64,000 bases of DNA from Coprobacillaceae bacterium UN01-12pH3A (GCA_027676805.1 JAQENU010000006.1:62001-126000), one strand, 5' to 3'; shown: positions 25,544 through 35,773, counted from the first letter of the stretch. A program made the numbers and translations. The notes: generated by a model from the letters alone, not told the origin.

Positions 25544-27310
25544 ATGAAAAAATCAGTTATACTATCTTTAGTTCTAGCCTTATTTCTGACATTGACTGGC
25601 TGCCAAAAGAAAAGCGGGGAAGATCCTGAGGCTCAGAAAAAATTTGATGAATTTGTCAACGCTGAATTTGTAGATTACATTTCATCAAATTATCTTAATA
25701 TGCATTACAGTGTTATTGATCCGGAAAAGTACGGAGTTAACCGTGATGAAGTAGAAGTCTCATTCGGTGATGATTTCACTGATGAAGCTATTCAAGAATC
25801 ATTAGATGACTTTGAAGAAACAAAAAAAGAATTTAAAACATTTAACCGTTCTGCTTTGACAGCAGATCAGCAATTAACTTATGATATCATCAATTATCAG
25901 ATTGCCCTTGCTGAAGAGGGCGTTAATGAGAAATTTGATTATATCTCTAATGCATTTTCTCCAATGCAGGGTACGCAGTCTCAATTTCCAACTATTTTCA
26001 GTGATTTTATTTTCTATACGGAACGTGATATTCAGGACATGATCACTTTAATGAATGATGTGCCTCGTTATTTGGCGGATACATTAGGTTATACTCAAAA
26101 ACAAAAAGAGAATGGGTATACGATGTCTAACGCAACAATTGACAGTGTTGTGGAATATTGTAATAAGATTTTAGAAAGTGGAGAAAACAGTTCTATTCTT
26201 GATTCCTTGAATAAAAGCATCAATGAATTTGAAGGTATTGATGAAAGTACAAAAAACAATTATATCACCCAAACAAAAGAAGCTTTTATCAATTCGTTCC
26301 TGCCTGCTTATCAGAATATTGTAGATACTTTAACAACTTTTAAATCAGATGACAATAATTCAATGGGATTAGCTAACGTTGAAAACGGGAAGGAATATTA
26401 TGAGTATTTATTTAAAGCAAAGACGGCTTCCAATAAGTCTGTCGCTGACGCTGAAAAAGCATTGAAATCCTTAGCCCAAAAAAGTATTACCAGTGCTCAA
26501 AAGACAGCGCAAAGAAGTCCTAGTGCTTATGATGATTACTATGAAGGGACAACAAAGACTCAATATGCTGACTTTGATACCATGCTGAAAGATCTGAATA
26601 CTTGGAACAAGAATAACTTCCCAACTATCAATGATGTTCCTTATAATATTCAGGCATTGCCCGAAGAAACTGCAAATAACGGGGTTGCAGCTTATTATAT
26701 GAACTCACCGATTGACAATACTCATCCGGATGTCATTCGCGTTAATATGACAAGCGGTAATGTCGATGATATCAGTACCTTTAAAACAATAGCCCATGAA
26801 GGGATTCCGGGACATATGTATCAAATGAATTATATTAAACAAAACTTAAATAATAACTATTTAAGTACTTGTGTCAATATGCTCGGATATACCGAAGGCT
26901 ATGCGACTTACGTAGAGTTTGAAGCATTAGATAGTCTTGATATTAATAATAATCTAAGAGAATTGTATCGTGATTTAGAAGTGTATCAAAATACACTAAT
27001 TGCCTTGATGGATATTGGGATTCATTATCATGGCTGGGATAAAGCTGAAACTGAAAAATTCCTGAGTGACAATGGATTAAGTGTGACTTCCGTTGATGCG
27101 ATCTATGATCAAATTCAAGGTGATCCCGGGGCATTCCTCTCTTACTATGTAGGATATATGGAAATCAGAGAGCTGAAAGATAAAGCTGAAAAAGACTTAG
27201 GAAGCAAGTTTACTGAAATAGGATTCAACACTGCTTTGCTGGAAAGCGGAACAGCTCCATTTAGTATCGTGCAAGAGAATATCGAGCAATATATTAAAGA
27301 TAACAAATAA
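25544..27310 (+). CDS. DUF885 family lipoprotein, probable metallopeptidase
   Basis: This 588-residue lipoprotein has a lipobox LTLTGC at residues 16-21, so it is anchored to the outer face of the membrane. The DUF885 signature is clear: IAHEGIPGHMYQMNY (a HExxxGH-like metal site, about residue 420), then GYTEGYATYVE and FLSYYVGYMEI near the C-terminus. The family resembles zinc carboxypeptidase and gluzincin folds, but activity is not established for most members. It has a strong AAGGAGG site and is probably separate from the gene before it. Confidence 0.85.
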   Translation: MKKSVILSLVLALFLTLTGCQKKSGEDPEAQKKFDEFVNAEFVDYISSNYLNMHYSVIDPEKYGVNRDEVEVSFGDDFTDEAIQESLDDFEETKKEFKTFNRSALTADQQLTYDIINYQIALAEEGVNEKFDYISNAFSPMQGTQSQFPTIFSDFIFYTERDIQDMITLMNDVPRYLADTLGYTQKQKENGYTMSNATIDSVVEYCNKILESGENSSILDSLNKSINEFEGIDESTKNNYITQTKEAFINSFLPAYQNIVDTLTTFKSDDNNSMGLANVENGKEYYEYLFKAKTASNKSVADAEKALKSLAQKSITSAQKTAQRSPSAYDDYYEGTTKTQYADFDTMLKDLNTWNKNNFPTINDVPYNIQALPEETANNGVAAYYMNSPIDNTHPDVIRVNMTSGNVDDISTFKTIAHEGIPGHMYQMNYIKQNLNNNYLSTCVNMLGYTEGYATYVEFEALDSLDINNNLRELYRDLEVYQNTLIALMDIGIHYHGWDKAETEKFLSDNGLSVTSVDAIYDQIQGDPGAFLSYYVGYMEIRELKDKAEKDLGSKFTEIGFNTALLESGTAPFSIVQENIEQYIKDNK

Positions 27311-27334
27311 AGGATGCGTGATGCATCCTTTTTA
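27309..27334. terminator. Bidirectional terminator between convergent genes
   Basis: AAAGGATGCG, loop, TGCATCCTTTTT follows the lipoprotein gene and also serves the convergent DinB-like gene. Confidence 0.8.
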
Positions 27335-28027
27335 TTGACGAAAAAATTGGGTGCGCGTGCGGATTTGCTGTTTCCATTTTACGCAGGCATTAAAGTGCAT
27401 AATCAAATGTCGGCTGGGCGGCATTAGCAATAATCCGGCTACATCCTTGCTCCCCCAATAATCCAACAGCCAAAGCGAATCTTCCTGAGAAGTAACCCCG
27501 CCTGTTTCCTTGATTTGTCGGATTCCTTCCAAAGAGACTGCACGGTGCATATCTTCAGCTTGAAGCTGACTGACAATCTGCTGAGTTCTTTTGCCTACCT
27601 CATTGCGATATGCTATAAGGGTCGGAATATCTACTTGATGACTAAATTCCATGATTTCATCATCATTTAAAGCGTTACCGGTATCTTTTATTCTGACATT
27701 CATCTTCTTTTGCCACTCTTCATTGAAAATCTGCTGTCCCTGTCCGACTAATATCCCCATTGTTAAATCCTCAATACGAGCAGTATGCCACAGTACCCAC
27801 GCAATCGTTTCATCTTTTTTTGTAGGCATTATTGCATATTCTTCTGTTTTTAAATCTGACAATAGCTGGTCGATTTCATTTTTAGAAGTGTGAGTGACTG
27901 CTCCCATATGCAGCAAGGCATGCATATTGAGAAAAAGCTGCTTTGCTTCTTCTATTTTTTCTATTTTACGAATAATACGGGATAACTGTTTATGCATTTC
28001 TCCCTGTTGCTGACCAAAGTATTTCAT
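27332..28027 (-). CDS. DinB-like metal-binding helical bundle protein
   Basis: This 231-residue protein resembles the DinB/YfiT-like four-helix bundle superfamily. The histidine-bearing segments IAWVLWHTARIEDLT and PSRHLIMHFNACVKW match the positions of the metal ligands, and a third His (FLNMHALLHMG) lies in the first helix. Members act as thiol-dependent transferases or have unknown roles. It lies 16 bases after an AraC regulator gene and is probably controlled with it. Confidence 0.72.
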   Translation of the reverse strand: MKYFGQQQGEMHKQLSRIIRKIEKIEEAKQLFLNMHALLHMGAVTHTSKNEIDQLLSDLKTEEYAIMPTKKDETIAWVLWHTARIEDLTMGILVGQGQQIFNEEWQKKMNVRIKDTGNALNDDEIMEFSHQVDIPTLIAYRNEVGKRTQQIVSQLQAEDMHRAVSLEGIRQIKETGGVTSQEDSLWLLDYWGSKDVAGLLLMPPSRHLIMHFNACVKWKQQIRTRTQFFRQ

Positions 28028-28043
28028 CGCTTTTCCCCTTTTG

Positions 28044-28910
28044 TTATTTTTCTTTTACCGGCAGCCAAATCTCACTTTTATAATTCAATGCCGTGATTTC
28101 TCCGCAAGAATAATATTCTAAGTTAATATCTAAATCTAACTCATAATGAGGATTTCCCGGAAGCCATTCTCTATAAATCTTTGTATTAACCGACTGCAAT
28201 GCACCCGGCAATGACCCGCTGCATCTAAATTTTGCCCACACTGCACTGGGGATTTCCAATACTTTTAAGCCATCCGGAATAGGTCCTCCCTGATACATTC
28301 CGGCAATCATATAGTGAAAGCTCTCCTTATCTGTCTGCGTATTAATACAGATTCCAAATTCACCGATATGAAACTGCTCTATTATTTCTTTAGTGACTTG
28401 TTCCTGACAACAATTTGTCTTAAATTCATTCCAAAACAGAGGAATCTCCTGATACGAGGTTTCATAGGGAATACTTTTTTCTATCCCTAGTACTTTAAAA
28501 CTCTCCATTTTTTCTACCACATAATCCATGTCATTCCCCCCCCTAATAGAGATTGATATCTTCAAAGGTAAAAAGGGCTTGATTTCTTTAGTGTCCCGCT
28601 TCAATTGACTAGGGGAAACACCATGGAAGCGACTGAATGCCTTAGTGAAGCTTTCCGGCGTATCATAGCCGTATTTATAAGCTAAATCTATGACTTTTAT
28701 TTGACTGCCGGTATATTCTAAAGCCGCTAAATAAAGTCGGCGGTCTTTTATATATTCATTGATGGTATATCCGGTCATTAATTTAAACCCTCGCTGAAAA
28801 TGAAAGGGAGAAACATAAACATTTTTTGCTATATCGTTGACATTAATATCCTCTAAGAGATGTTCTTCTATATAATTCACTGCTCTTTTTAAAGCTTCCG
28901 TCCAATCCAT
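28044..28910 (-). CDS. AraC-type regulator with GyrI-like effector domain
   Basis: This 288-residue transcription factor has a double helix-turn-helix AraC domain in residues 1-105 (DINVNDIAKNVYVSPFHFQR and DLAYKYGYDTPESFTKAF, then GVSPSQLKR). It is followed by a GyrI-like ligand-binding domain (about 125-288). This is the Rob/SoxS-related layout seen in regulators that sense small hydrophobic or toxic compounds. The start follows TTAGGAGGTAAAG. It forms a pair with the DinB-like gene downstream. Confidence 0.9.
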   Translation of the reverse strand: MDWTEALKRAVNYIEEHLLEDINVNDIAKNVYVSPFHFQRGFKLMTGYTINEYIKDRRLYLAALEYTGSQIKVIDLAYKYGYDTPESFTKAFSRFHGVSPSQLKRDTKEIKPFLPLKISISIRGGNDMDYVVEKMESFKVLGIEKSIPYETSYQEIPLFWNEFKTNCCQEQVTKEIIEQFHIGEFGICINTQTDKESFHYMIAGMYQGGPIPDGLKVLEIPSAVWAKFRCSGSLPGALQSVNTKIYREWLPGNPHYELDLDINLEYYSCGEITALNYKSEIWLPVKEK

Positions 28911-29094
28911 CTTCTTTACCTCCTAATATCATTTTAATTATTTAAGGTTATTCTGTCCTGTCAATATGTGCGTAGATCTGTCTATTATGCATTATCAATC
29001 ATTTGTATTTATAATCTCAGCCGGTGCTTTAAATAGCTTTTTTCCTATTTTAAAGCAGTCAATCACAAGGACTGACCGCTCACAGGATTAAAAT

Positions 29095-29601
29095 CTAATC
29101 AATATATTTACGTGCCATGCACCAAAACCACAAGCTTCCATCCGGATTGAATGTATACACTACATAAGGACAATCTAATTCATCCTCTTCTGTTTCAGAG
29201 ACAATCACAATATAAATCCCTGAATCTTCCTGATAAAGTCTCATTATTTGATAATCGTCTTGAAAAAATTTACCGTCTTTATCATATACTGCAAAATATC
29301 CCGGAACCCCTACCGCTTCGTAACGAATCTGATTCACATCAAATTCATTAACCTCACTTTTTAGTGTCTCTATCATTTCATCCTGAATATCTTCCTTAAC
29401 TGAAAATGCGTATACCTTATACATAAAAGAGCCGTTATTTGCTTCTCGCAATAACACACTGTCGGCGATGCCTCTTTGCTTTGCCTTTTTCCATGTTTCT
29501 AAAGCATCTTTTCTTTTCCCGGATTTAAATATACCCGGAAATACTTTTTTATAAAAGTCCTGTGTTTCTAAGTGCTGTTCTAATGTTTGTTTATCTGTCA
29601 T
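29095..29601 (-). CDS. Uncharacterised cytoplasmic protein, 168 residues
   Basis: No family is recognised. The protein is soluble and acidic, with an N-terminal helical part (residues 1-55, KRKDALETWKKAKQRG) and a C-terminal beta-rich part (GYFAVYDKDGKFFQDDY, YVVYTFNPDGSLWFWCM). The strong AAGGAGAAATAAT ribosome site and intact frame support a real gene. The 180-base gap to the AraC gene contains a weak GTCAGTC/GACTG hairpin that may end this transcript. Confidence 0.65.
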   Translation of the reverse strand: MTDKQTLEQHLETQDFYKKVFPGIFKSGKRKDALETWKKAKQRGIADSVLLREANNGSFMYKVYAFSVKEDIQDEMIETLKSEVNEFDVNQIRYEAVGVPGYFAVYDKDGKFFQDDYQIMRLYQEDSGIYIVIVSETEEDELDCPYVVYTFNPDGSLWFWCMARKYID

Positions 29602-29658
29602 ATTATTTCTCCTTGTTCATTCCTCTTTCCCCCATTATAGCATAACCATTATGCTTAA

Positions 29659-29688
29659 AGAAAAAAGAAGTGGTTTTATCACTTCTTT
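29659..29688 (-). terminator. Terminator at the end of the fatty acid operon
   Basis: AAAGAAGTG, loop, CACTTCTTT is followed by TTTTC on the minus strand, right at the birA stop codon. Confidence 0.85.
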
Positions 29689-30377
29689 GAAAGACTGAAT
29701 TCATTAACCTGTATGTAATGCAGCTGATCATCCTTAGTGATCTCAATACATCCATCGGCTAAAAGCTTCCCTATCTGAACATTGCCATATTCCTTCAAAT
29801 ATACGGTTTTATTTTTCAAATAGGCATGTTCATTGGCTGTCTTTAATAACTGCTCATATTTTCCTTCTTTAAACAGCTGATAATTCTCATTAAAGTAATG
29901 CAGATAGCTTTCTAAGGTCTCTTTTATGCCTAGCGAACTTCCTAAAGAATGCAGGCAGACGGCAGTGGATGGCAATCCTTCTTCTTTTACATTAATACCG
30001 GTTCCGATTACGATCCCTTGAAGTTCTTTTTCAAAAACAGATTCGATCAGAATTCCGGCCAGTTTTTTGTCCCCAACATAAATGTCATTGGGCCATTTAA
30101 TTGCTGCTTCAATTCCCAGGGATTGACAAAGCTGCCATACACTCACCGCACATACCTGAGTCAGCTGCTGTATTCGATTTGCTTCAATTGCTTCTTTTAT
30201 AAGAATACTTGCCATGACATGCGCCTTTTTTGGTGCTGTCCATTGATGATCTCTTCTTCCGCGTCCATGAGTCTGATAATCTGCCCAAATAACATCATAA
30301 TGATTTAAATTTTTGATATGCGCTTTGGCATAAGTATTGGTAGAGTCAATGGATTCAAAGTGTAAGATATGAAACAT
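29679..30377 (-). CDS. birA: Biotin-[acetyl-CoA carboxylase] ligase
   Basis: This 232-residue monofunctional ligase attaches biotin to AccB, whose gene is in the same operon. Motifs are FESIDSTNTYAK, TQTHGRGR-like QTHGRGRRDHQW (the biotinyl-AMP loop), KWPNDIYVGDKKLAGIL and GIGTGINV. The N-terminal winged helix of BirA repressors is absent, so it is not a biotin regulator. The start is the ATG two bases after the fabZ stop. The longer open frame upstream lies inside fabZ and is not homologous. Translation is probably coupled. Confidence 0.92.
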   Translation of the reverse strand: MFHILHFESIDSTNTYAKAHIKNLNHYDVIWADYQTHGRGRRDHQWTAPKKAHVMASILIKEAIEANRIQQLTQVCAVSVWQLCQSLGIEAAIKWPNDIYVGDKKLAGILIESVFEKELQGIVIGTGINVKEEGLPSTAVCLHSLGSSLGIKETLESYLHYFNENYQLFKEGKYEQLLKTANEHAYLKNKTVYLKEYGNVQIGKLLADGCIEITKDDQLHYIQVNEFSLSKK

Positions 30378-30379
30378 AA

Positions 30380-30808
30380 TTATTGCTGAACTGCAAAAGT
30401 CAGCTCTGCTTTTACTGCTACTTTGCCATTTACTTTTGCGATTGCTTCTCCGATTCCAATGGGTCCTTTTTTCTTGATCAAAGTACACTCTAATTCAAGA
30501 ACGTCTCCGGGGATAACCTGCTGTTTAAATTTACAGTTGTTAATCCCTGCAAATAAAGCGATCTTTCCTTTGTTTTCTTCAACCGATAAGATTGCCACAG
30601 CACCTACTTGGGCCAACGCTTCAACAATCAATACGCCCGGCATGACATGCTGTTGGGGGAAGTGTCCGCAAAACTGCATTTCGTTGACACTGACACATTT
30701 AATTCCTTTTGCATATTCTCCTGGCTGATAATCTGTAATTCTATCCACTAAAGCAAAGGGATAGCGATGCGGCAGGATTTCCTGAATTTGGTTACTGTTT
30801 AATTCCAT
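30380..30808 (-). CDS. fabZ: 3-hydroxyacyl-ACP dehydratase FabZ
   Basis: This 142-residue hot-dog-fold enzyme dehydrates beta-hydroxyacyl-ACP to trans-2-enoyl-ACP. Signatures are [14 protein letters not shown], the active-site histidine in [21 protein letters not shown], and [12 protein letters not shown]. There is no fabA or fabM nearby. It sits two bases after fabF and leads into birA. Confidence 0.96.
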   Translation of the reverse strand: MELNSNQIQEILPHRYPFALVDRITDYQPGEYAKGIKCVSVNEMQFCGHFPQQHVMPGVLIVEALAQVGAVAILSVEENKGKIALFAGINNCKFKQQVIPGDVLELECTLIKKKGPIGIGEAIAKVNGKVAVKAELTFAVQQ

Positions 30809-30810
30809 GG

Positions 30811-32052
30811 TTATTCTCCTTTATACTTTTTGAATACTAAGGTGGCATTATGTCCGCCAAAGCCTAATGAGTTGCTGATGGCATATTCGATATCCTGAAC
30901 TCTCCCGATATTTGGCACGATATCTAAATCACATTCTTCATCAGGAACCTGATAGTTGATTGTTGCCGGGATGAATCCATCCTGCAATGCTTTGGTTGTG
31001 ATAATCGCTTCAATGGCTCCGGTTGCTCCTAATAAATGTCCTGTCATTGATTTAGTTGAAGATACGGCTAATTTATAAGCATGATCTTTGAACGTTGCTT
31101 TGATGGCAGCTGTTTCTCCTTTATCATTCATTGCCGTAGAAGTCCCATGAGCATTGATATATTGAATCATATCAGTTTCAATATCAGCATCTGCAATGGC
31201 TTCTTTCATCGCTCTGGCTCCGCCTTCTCCGTCTGGTGAAGGAGCCGTGATATGATAAGCGTCACATGTTGAACCGTAGCCGATCACTTCTCCATAAATC
31301 TTGGCACCACGTTTTTTTGCGTGTTCTAATTCTTCTAAAATCACAATTCCGGCACCTTCTCCCATAACGAACCCGTTACGTTCTTTATCGAAAGGAATAG
31401 ATGCCCGCATTGGATCTGTTGATTCACTTAATGCTTTCATAGAAGTAAAACCACCGATTCCTAATGGTGTAACCGCTGCTTCACTTCCTCCGGCTAACAT
31501 GATTTCCTGATACCCATCACGAATATTTCTAAAGGCATCACCAATACAGTTCGTTCCCCCGGCACAGGCAGTTACGACACAAGAACACATTCCTTTTGCC
31601 CCAACTTCAATAGCGACATTGCCTGCGGCTAAGTTTGTGATTACCATTGGAATATAGAAAGGAGATACACGGTCATATCCTTTGGCTAAAGCTTTACTGT
31701 GTTCTCTTTCAATCGTTTGTAATCCGCCGATTCCGCTGGAAATGATGCAGCCAAAGCGAGTTGCATCGATTTGCTCAATGTTGATCTGTGAATCTGCAAA
31801 GGCTTCTTTTGATGCAATCATCGCTAATTGAGTGAAACGATCCATTTTCTTCGCTGACTTTTTATCGATAAAGTCTTCTACTACTAAATCTTTCACTTCT
31901 CCGGCTACTTTGACACGCTGATTCGTTGTGTCATAGCCTTTAATGAAGTCAATCCCGCATTTTCCTTCTTTTACCGCTTCCCACATAGCAGGAGCAGTAT
32001 TTCCGATTGGACTCACTGCACCTATTCCAGTAATTACTACACGTCTTTTCAT
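30811..32052 (-). CDS. fabF: 3-oxoacyl-ACP synthase II
   Basis: This 413-residue condensing enzyme elongates acyl-ACP with malonyl-ACP. The Cys-His-His triad is seen in [27 protein letters not shown] and [14 protein letters not shown]. The start is the ATG giving [11 protein letters not shown], eight bases after AGGAGG. An open frame reaching further upstream overlaps fabG and is not family-like. It lies between fabG and fabZ in the operon. Confidence 0.97.
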   Translation of the reverse strand: MKRRVVITGIGAVSPIGNTAPAMWEAVKEGKCGIDFIKGYDTTNQRVKVAGEVKDLVVEDFIDKKSAKKMDRFTQLAMIASKEAFADSQINIEQIDATRFGCIISSGIGGLQTIEREHSKALAKGYDRVSPFYIPMVITNLAAGNVAIEVGAKGMCSCVVTACAGGTNCIGDAFRNIRDGYQEIMLAGGSEAAVTPLGIGGFTSMKALSESTDPMRASIPFDKERNGFVMGEGAGIVILEELEHAKKRGAKIYGEVIGYGSTCDAYHITAPSPDGEGGARAMKEAIADADIETDMIQYINAHGTSTAMNDKGETAAIKATFKDHAYKLAVSSTKSMTGHLLGATGAIEAIITTKALQDGFIPATINYQVPDEECDLDIVPNIGRVQDIEYAISNSLGFGGHNATLVFKKYKGE

Positions 32053-32065
32053 TCGTTTACTCCTC

Positions 32066-32818
32066 CTACATTGCCATTCCGCCATCGACATGAATGACTT
32101 GGCCTGTAATATATTTTGATTCATCACTCGCTAAAAAGGCGACTGTATTTGCAACATCCTCTACTGTTCCCAAAGTTCCTAAAGGAATATTTTTAGCTAA
32201 ATCTGCTTTTACTTCATCACTTAATACAGCGGTCATATCGGTTTGGATAAATCCGGGGGCAACCGCATTGACATTGATCCCACGGCTTGCTAATTCTCTG
32301 GCTAATGACATAGTCATGCCGATTACTCCGGCTTTACTAGCTGAATAGTTGACTTGTCCGGCATTTCCCATTACCCCTACTACAGAAGCCATAGAGATAA
32401 TTTTTCCGTATTTTTGTTTCATCATAATACGTGTAACATGCTTCATACAGTTCCATGTTCCTTTTAAATTTACATTAATAACAGCATCAAAATCTGCTTC
32501 TTTCATACGCATCATTAAATTATCTTTAGTAATTCCGGCATTATTGACTAAGATATCAATTCTGCCAAATTCTTTCATTACCTCTGCAAACATATTTTCA
32601 GTGTCTTCAAATGAAGAAACATCGGCACTGACGATCATGGCTTTCACACCTAATGCTTCTATTTCTTTCTGTGTTTCCTCAGCAATAGCTTTATTATTTC
32701 CAAAATCAATATAATTGATCGCGATATTTGCTCCCAGCTGTGCCAGTTTAAGACATACCGCTTTACCGATTCCTTGGCTGCCCCCAGTGACTAAGGCAAT
32801 TTTATTTGTTAAATCCAT
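32066..32818 (-). CDS. fabG: 3-oxoacyl-ACP reductase
   Basis: This 250-residue short-chain dehydrogenase reduces beta-ketoacyl-ACP with NADPH. It shows the cofactor loop [10 protein letters not shown], the NNAG motif and the Ser-Tyr-Lys triad ([20 protein letters not shown]). The ATG ([13 protein letters not shown]) overlaps the fabD stop by one base (TAATG) behind AAGGAGAAG. The longer frame upstream is a fabD shadow. Confidence 0.97.
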   Translation of the reverse strand: MDLTNKIALVTGGSQGIGKAVCLKLAQLGANIAINYIDFGNNKAIAEETQKEIEALGVKAMIVSADVSSFEDTENMFAEVMKEFGRIDILVNNAGITKDNLMMRMKEADFDAVINVNLKGTWNCMKHVTRIMMKQKYGKIISMASVVGVMGNAGQVNYSASKAGVIGMTMSLARELASRGINVNAVAPGFIQTDMTAVLSDEVKADLAKNIPLGTLGTVEDVANTVAFLASDESKYITGQVIHVDGGMAM

Positions 32819-33750
32819 TATTCTTCTCCTTTTAATTCTTTTAAAGTTTTCTCTAATGATTCTTGGTCTTCCACTTGATAGCATTTGATCGTTTTATCAA
32901 TTTTTCTGACAAATCCGCTCAATACTTTTCCCGGTCCGATCTCAATAAAAGTGTCTACGCCCTGTGATAACATATAACGCACGCTGTCTTCAAAATAAAC
33001 CGAAGACTTCACTTGTCTTGTCAGCATTTCTGCGATGGTACTGTTTTCTTCCAATGGCTTAGCCGTTGAGTTAAAGATGACCGGCAAACACATTTCATGG
33101 AATGTTACTTCTTTAAATTTATTGGCTAAAGCAATGCTTGCTTTTTCTAATAAGGATGTATGGAAAGGTCCGCTTGTGTTTAATGGCAAAGCTCTTCTGG
33201 CTTTGTTCTCTAAAGCGAGTTCAGCTGCTTTATCAACCGCTTTTGCTTCTCCGCCAATGACTAATTGTCCCGGACAGTTGTAGTTAGCAATTTGAACAAC
33301 ACCGTAAGCACTTGCTTCTTCTACACATCTTTGTAAGGTTTCACGATCCAGTCCTAAGACTGCAACCATCTTGCTTTCGATACCTTTTGCTGCTTCTTCC
33401 ATCGCCTGTCCTCTAAAGCGAACTAAATCAATGGTTGTCTTGGCGTCCATTACTCCGGCACTGTATAAAGCAGAATATTCACCTAAGCTTAGTCCGGCTG
33501 ACATTGCAGGTTCAATCCCGTTTTCCTTTAATAATTCTGTTGCTATGATTGCACAGGCAACCATGCAGGGCTGCGTATACTGTGTCTGTGATAATACGTC
33601 GATTGGTCCGTTAAAGCATAATTCTTTAACATCAAAATCAATCTGGATCGCATCCATTATTTTTCTAGCTGTTTCATAATGATCGTAAAAAGATTTTCCC
33701 ATTCCTACGACTTGACTTCCCTGTCCGGCATATATAAAACCAATTTTCAT
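32818..33750 (-). CDS. fabD: Malonyl-CoA:ACP transacylase
   Basis: This 310-residue enzyme loads malonate onto acyl carrier protein. The catalytic serine is in SAGLSLGEYSAL and the histidine in NTSGPFHTSLLE; IYAGQGSQVVGMG is the usual N-terminus. It is coupled to fabG by a one-base overlap and lies two bases after the NPD-family gene. Confidence 0.96.
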   Translation of the reverse strand: MKIGFIYAGQGSQVVGMGKSFYDHYETARKIMDAIQIDFDVKELCFNGPIDVLSQTQYTQPCMVACAIIATELLKENGIEPAMSAGLSLGEYSALYSAGVMDAKTTIDLVRFRGQAMEEAAKGIESKMVAVLGLDRETLQRCVEEASAYGVVQIANYNCPGQLVIGGEAKAVDKAAELALENKARRALPLNTSGPFHTSLLEKASIALANKFKEVTFHEMCLPVIFNSTAKPLEENSTIAEMLTRQVKSSVYFEDSVRYMLSQGVDTFIEIGPGKVLSGFVRKIDKTIKCYQVEDQESLEKTLKELKGEE

Positions 33751-33752
33751 GA

Positions 33753-34820
33753 TTATTCCTCACATTCCTTTAATAATTCACTGATTAATGTATCCACCGA
33801 TTGAATAGCTTCTATACGATAGGCATTGCTTCCGCAGAAAACCAATCCCTGATCCACGTCTCCCTTAACTGCATTGATTAGTGCCATTGAAATACAATAA
33901 GGGGTGGTTTTGGGATCACATGGTTTTAAGCAGTTGAAGCAATGGGTCAATGGAATTGTTTCTCCATCTGCTAATCGATCAATCAGTTTTGTACGCATTG
34001 CTCTTCCCGGCATGCCTACCGGTGATTTTACAATCACGATATCTTCTTTTTTGCAGTCGACAAACATTTGTTTATAGGTATCGCTGGCATCACATTCCGT
34101 CGTTGCGATAAAACGTGTTGCCATTTGTACTCCACTTGCCTTTAAATCGAGAAAATGACGAATGTCTTTTCCATCATAAACTCCTCCGGCAACAAATACC
34201 GGAATTTTTTTATTATATTTTTCTTCATAAGGAGCAATAGCCGATAAAACATCACTTAAAATCTCTTCTAAGCTTTGTGTTTTCCCTTCGATCAGATCAT
34301 CCTTGTCAAACCCGAGATGCCCTCCGGCTTCACTTCCTTCAATCACAATAAAATCAGGTATAACGTTAAATTTTTTATCCCAAGTACGACAGATCAGTGT
34401 TGCCACACGACCGCTGGATACAATCGGTGCTAAAGCAATATCCGTACCTTTAGTATGTTTAGGCAAAGTTAGCGGCAGCCCAGCTCCGGAGATGATGGCA
34501 TCAACCCCCGATTCTACGGATTGCTTAACCATTTCATCATAATCTGTGATAGCTACCATTACATTTATGGCGACTATTCCTTTACCATTGGCAATGGCTT
34601 TTGCTTTTTTTATTTCTTTGTCTAAAGCGATTAAATTTGAATGTGTTGTATCTTTTAAGAAGTTTTCTTCACGGTATCCCGGATGAGCCGTTGAAATAAC
34701 GCCCATTCCGCCATTTTTTGCAACATGACCGGAAAGATTTCCTAATGATACGCCTACACCCATTCCCCCTTGAATAATAGGGATTGTTAATTCTTTACTG
34801 CCAATTTTGATATTTGTCAT
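33753..34820 (-). CDS. NPD/FabK-like flavin protein with a cysteine cluster
   Basis: This is a 355-residue FMN-binding TIM-barrel protein of the nitronate monooxygenase/FabK superfamily. It shows IPIIQGGMGVGVSLG at the N-terminus, VIEGSEAGGHLG, and VFVAGGVYDGKDI (phosphate binding). Unlike fabK beside it, it has an insertion and a C-terminal cysteine motif HCFNCLKPCDPKTTPYC that could hold an Fe-S cluster or zinc. Its place between fabD and fabK suggests a role in lipid synthesis, but it is too different from FabK to call it a second enoyl reductase. Annotators often label such genes nitronate monooxygenase. Confidence 0.8.
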   Translation of the reverse strand: MTNIKIGSKELTIPIIQGGMGVGVSLGNLSGHVAKNGGMGVISTAHPGYREENFLKDTTHSNLIALDKEIKKAKAIANGKGIVAINVMVAITDYDEMVKQSVESGVDAIISGAGLPLTLPKHTKGTDIALAPIVSSGRVATLICRTWDKKFNVIPDFIVIEGSEAGGHLGFDKDDLIEGKTQSLEEILSDVLSAIAPYEEKYNKKIPVFVAGGVYDGKDIRHFLDLKASGVQMATRFIATTECDASDTYKQMFVDCKKEDIVIVKSPVGMPGRAMRTKLIDRLADGETIPLTHCFNCLKPCDPKTTPYCISMALINAVKGDVDQGLVFCGSNAYRIEAIQSVDTLISELLKECEE

Positions 34821-34822
34821 GG

Positions 34823-35761
34823 TTATTCTCCTAGAAAATTCATTAACTTTTCTTTTTCTATTTCACAGTCATGGAATAAATCTTCGATGATAGCTTTTAC
34901 CGGCTTGATCTCTTTGACCATTCCGGCTACCTGTCCTGCCATCAGTGATCCGCTTTGAGTATCGCCTTCCAATACTGCTTTTCTTAAAGAGCCTAATGTG
35001 TAAGTTTCCAGTTCTTCCATAGAAGCTCCTTCTTTTTCACGTTTGATGTATTCTTTTGCCATTCTGTTTTTTATGATTCTTACCGGTGTTCCGCCAATTC
35101 TTCCGGTTACGGTTGTATCGGTATCTTTTGCTTTCACGATGGCATTTTTATAATTTTCATGAACCGGGCATTCTTCACTGGCTAATAAGCAGGTTCCTAC
35201 CTGTACGCCTGTTGCACCTAAGGCATACGCTGCAAGCAGTTGTTTACCTGAAGCAATTCCTCCGGCAGCTACCACGGGAATCGAAACAGCTTCAACTACT
35301 TGCGGTACTAAAGCCATAGTTGTCAGTTCTCCGATATGTCCGCCGGCTTCTGTTCCTTCTACGATGACAGCATCGGCTCCGCTTCTTTCTAAACGTTTTG
35401 CTAATGCTACAGAGGGTACTACCGGCATTACAATAATTCCCGCTTCTTTCCAAGCTTTCATATATTTTGATGGATTTCCTGCTCCTGTAGTGACTACTTT
35501 AATCCCTTCATCAATCACTAACTGTGCCATTTCATCCACATAGGGATTCATCATCATTAAATTAACTCCGAAAGGCTGAGATGTCAGCTGTTTGCATTTT
35601 TGAATATTCTCTTTCAGAATCTCAGTAGTCATTCCTCCGGCACCAATCAGTCCTAACGCTCCTGCATTAGAAACACTGGCTGCAAATTCACCGGTCGCAA
35701 TATTTGCCATTCCTCCTTGGATAAGGGGATACTTAACATTTAATAATTCATTGATTTTCAT
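34823..35761 (-). CDS. fabK: Enoyl-ACP reductase II
   Basis: This 312-residue FMN enzyme performs the last reduction of the elongation cycle and replaces FabI, which is not in this window. Typical segments are YPLIQGGMANIATGEFAASV, GAGNPSKYM, VIVEGTEAGGHIGE (flavin and active His), VAAGGIASGKQLLAAYALGATGVQVGT and the downstream RIGGTPVRIIKN. It is encoded 12 bases after fabH. Confidence 0.95.
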   Translation of the reverse strand: MKINELLNVKYPLIQGGMANIATGEFAASVSNAGALGLIGAGGMTTEILKENIQKCKQLTSQPFGVNLMMMNPYVDEMAQLVIDEGIKVVTTGAGNPSKYMKAWKEAGIIVMPVVPSVALAKRLERSGADAVIVEGTEAGGHIGELTTMALVPQVVEAVSIPVVAAGGIASGKQLLAAYALGATGVQVGTCLLASEECPVHENYKNAIVKAKDTDTTVTGRIGGTPVRIIKNRMAKEYIKREKEGASMEELETYTLGSLRKAVLEGDTQSGSLMAGQVAGMVKEIKPVKAIIEDLFHDCEIEKEKLMNFLGE

Positions 35762-35773
35762 AGTTTTCTCCTT

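Noticed and set aside
29030..29094. Possible remnant or RNA in the gap after the uncharacterised 168-residue gene
   Set aside because: Only a weak GTCAGTC/GACTG hairpin is visible, best read as a poor terminator.
30378..30488. Longer N-terminus for birA (37 extra residues)
   Set aside because: The extra codons lie wholly in fabZ in another frame and do not resemble a BirA winged helix.
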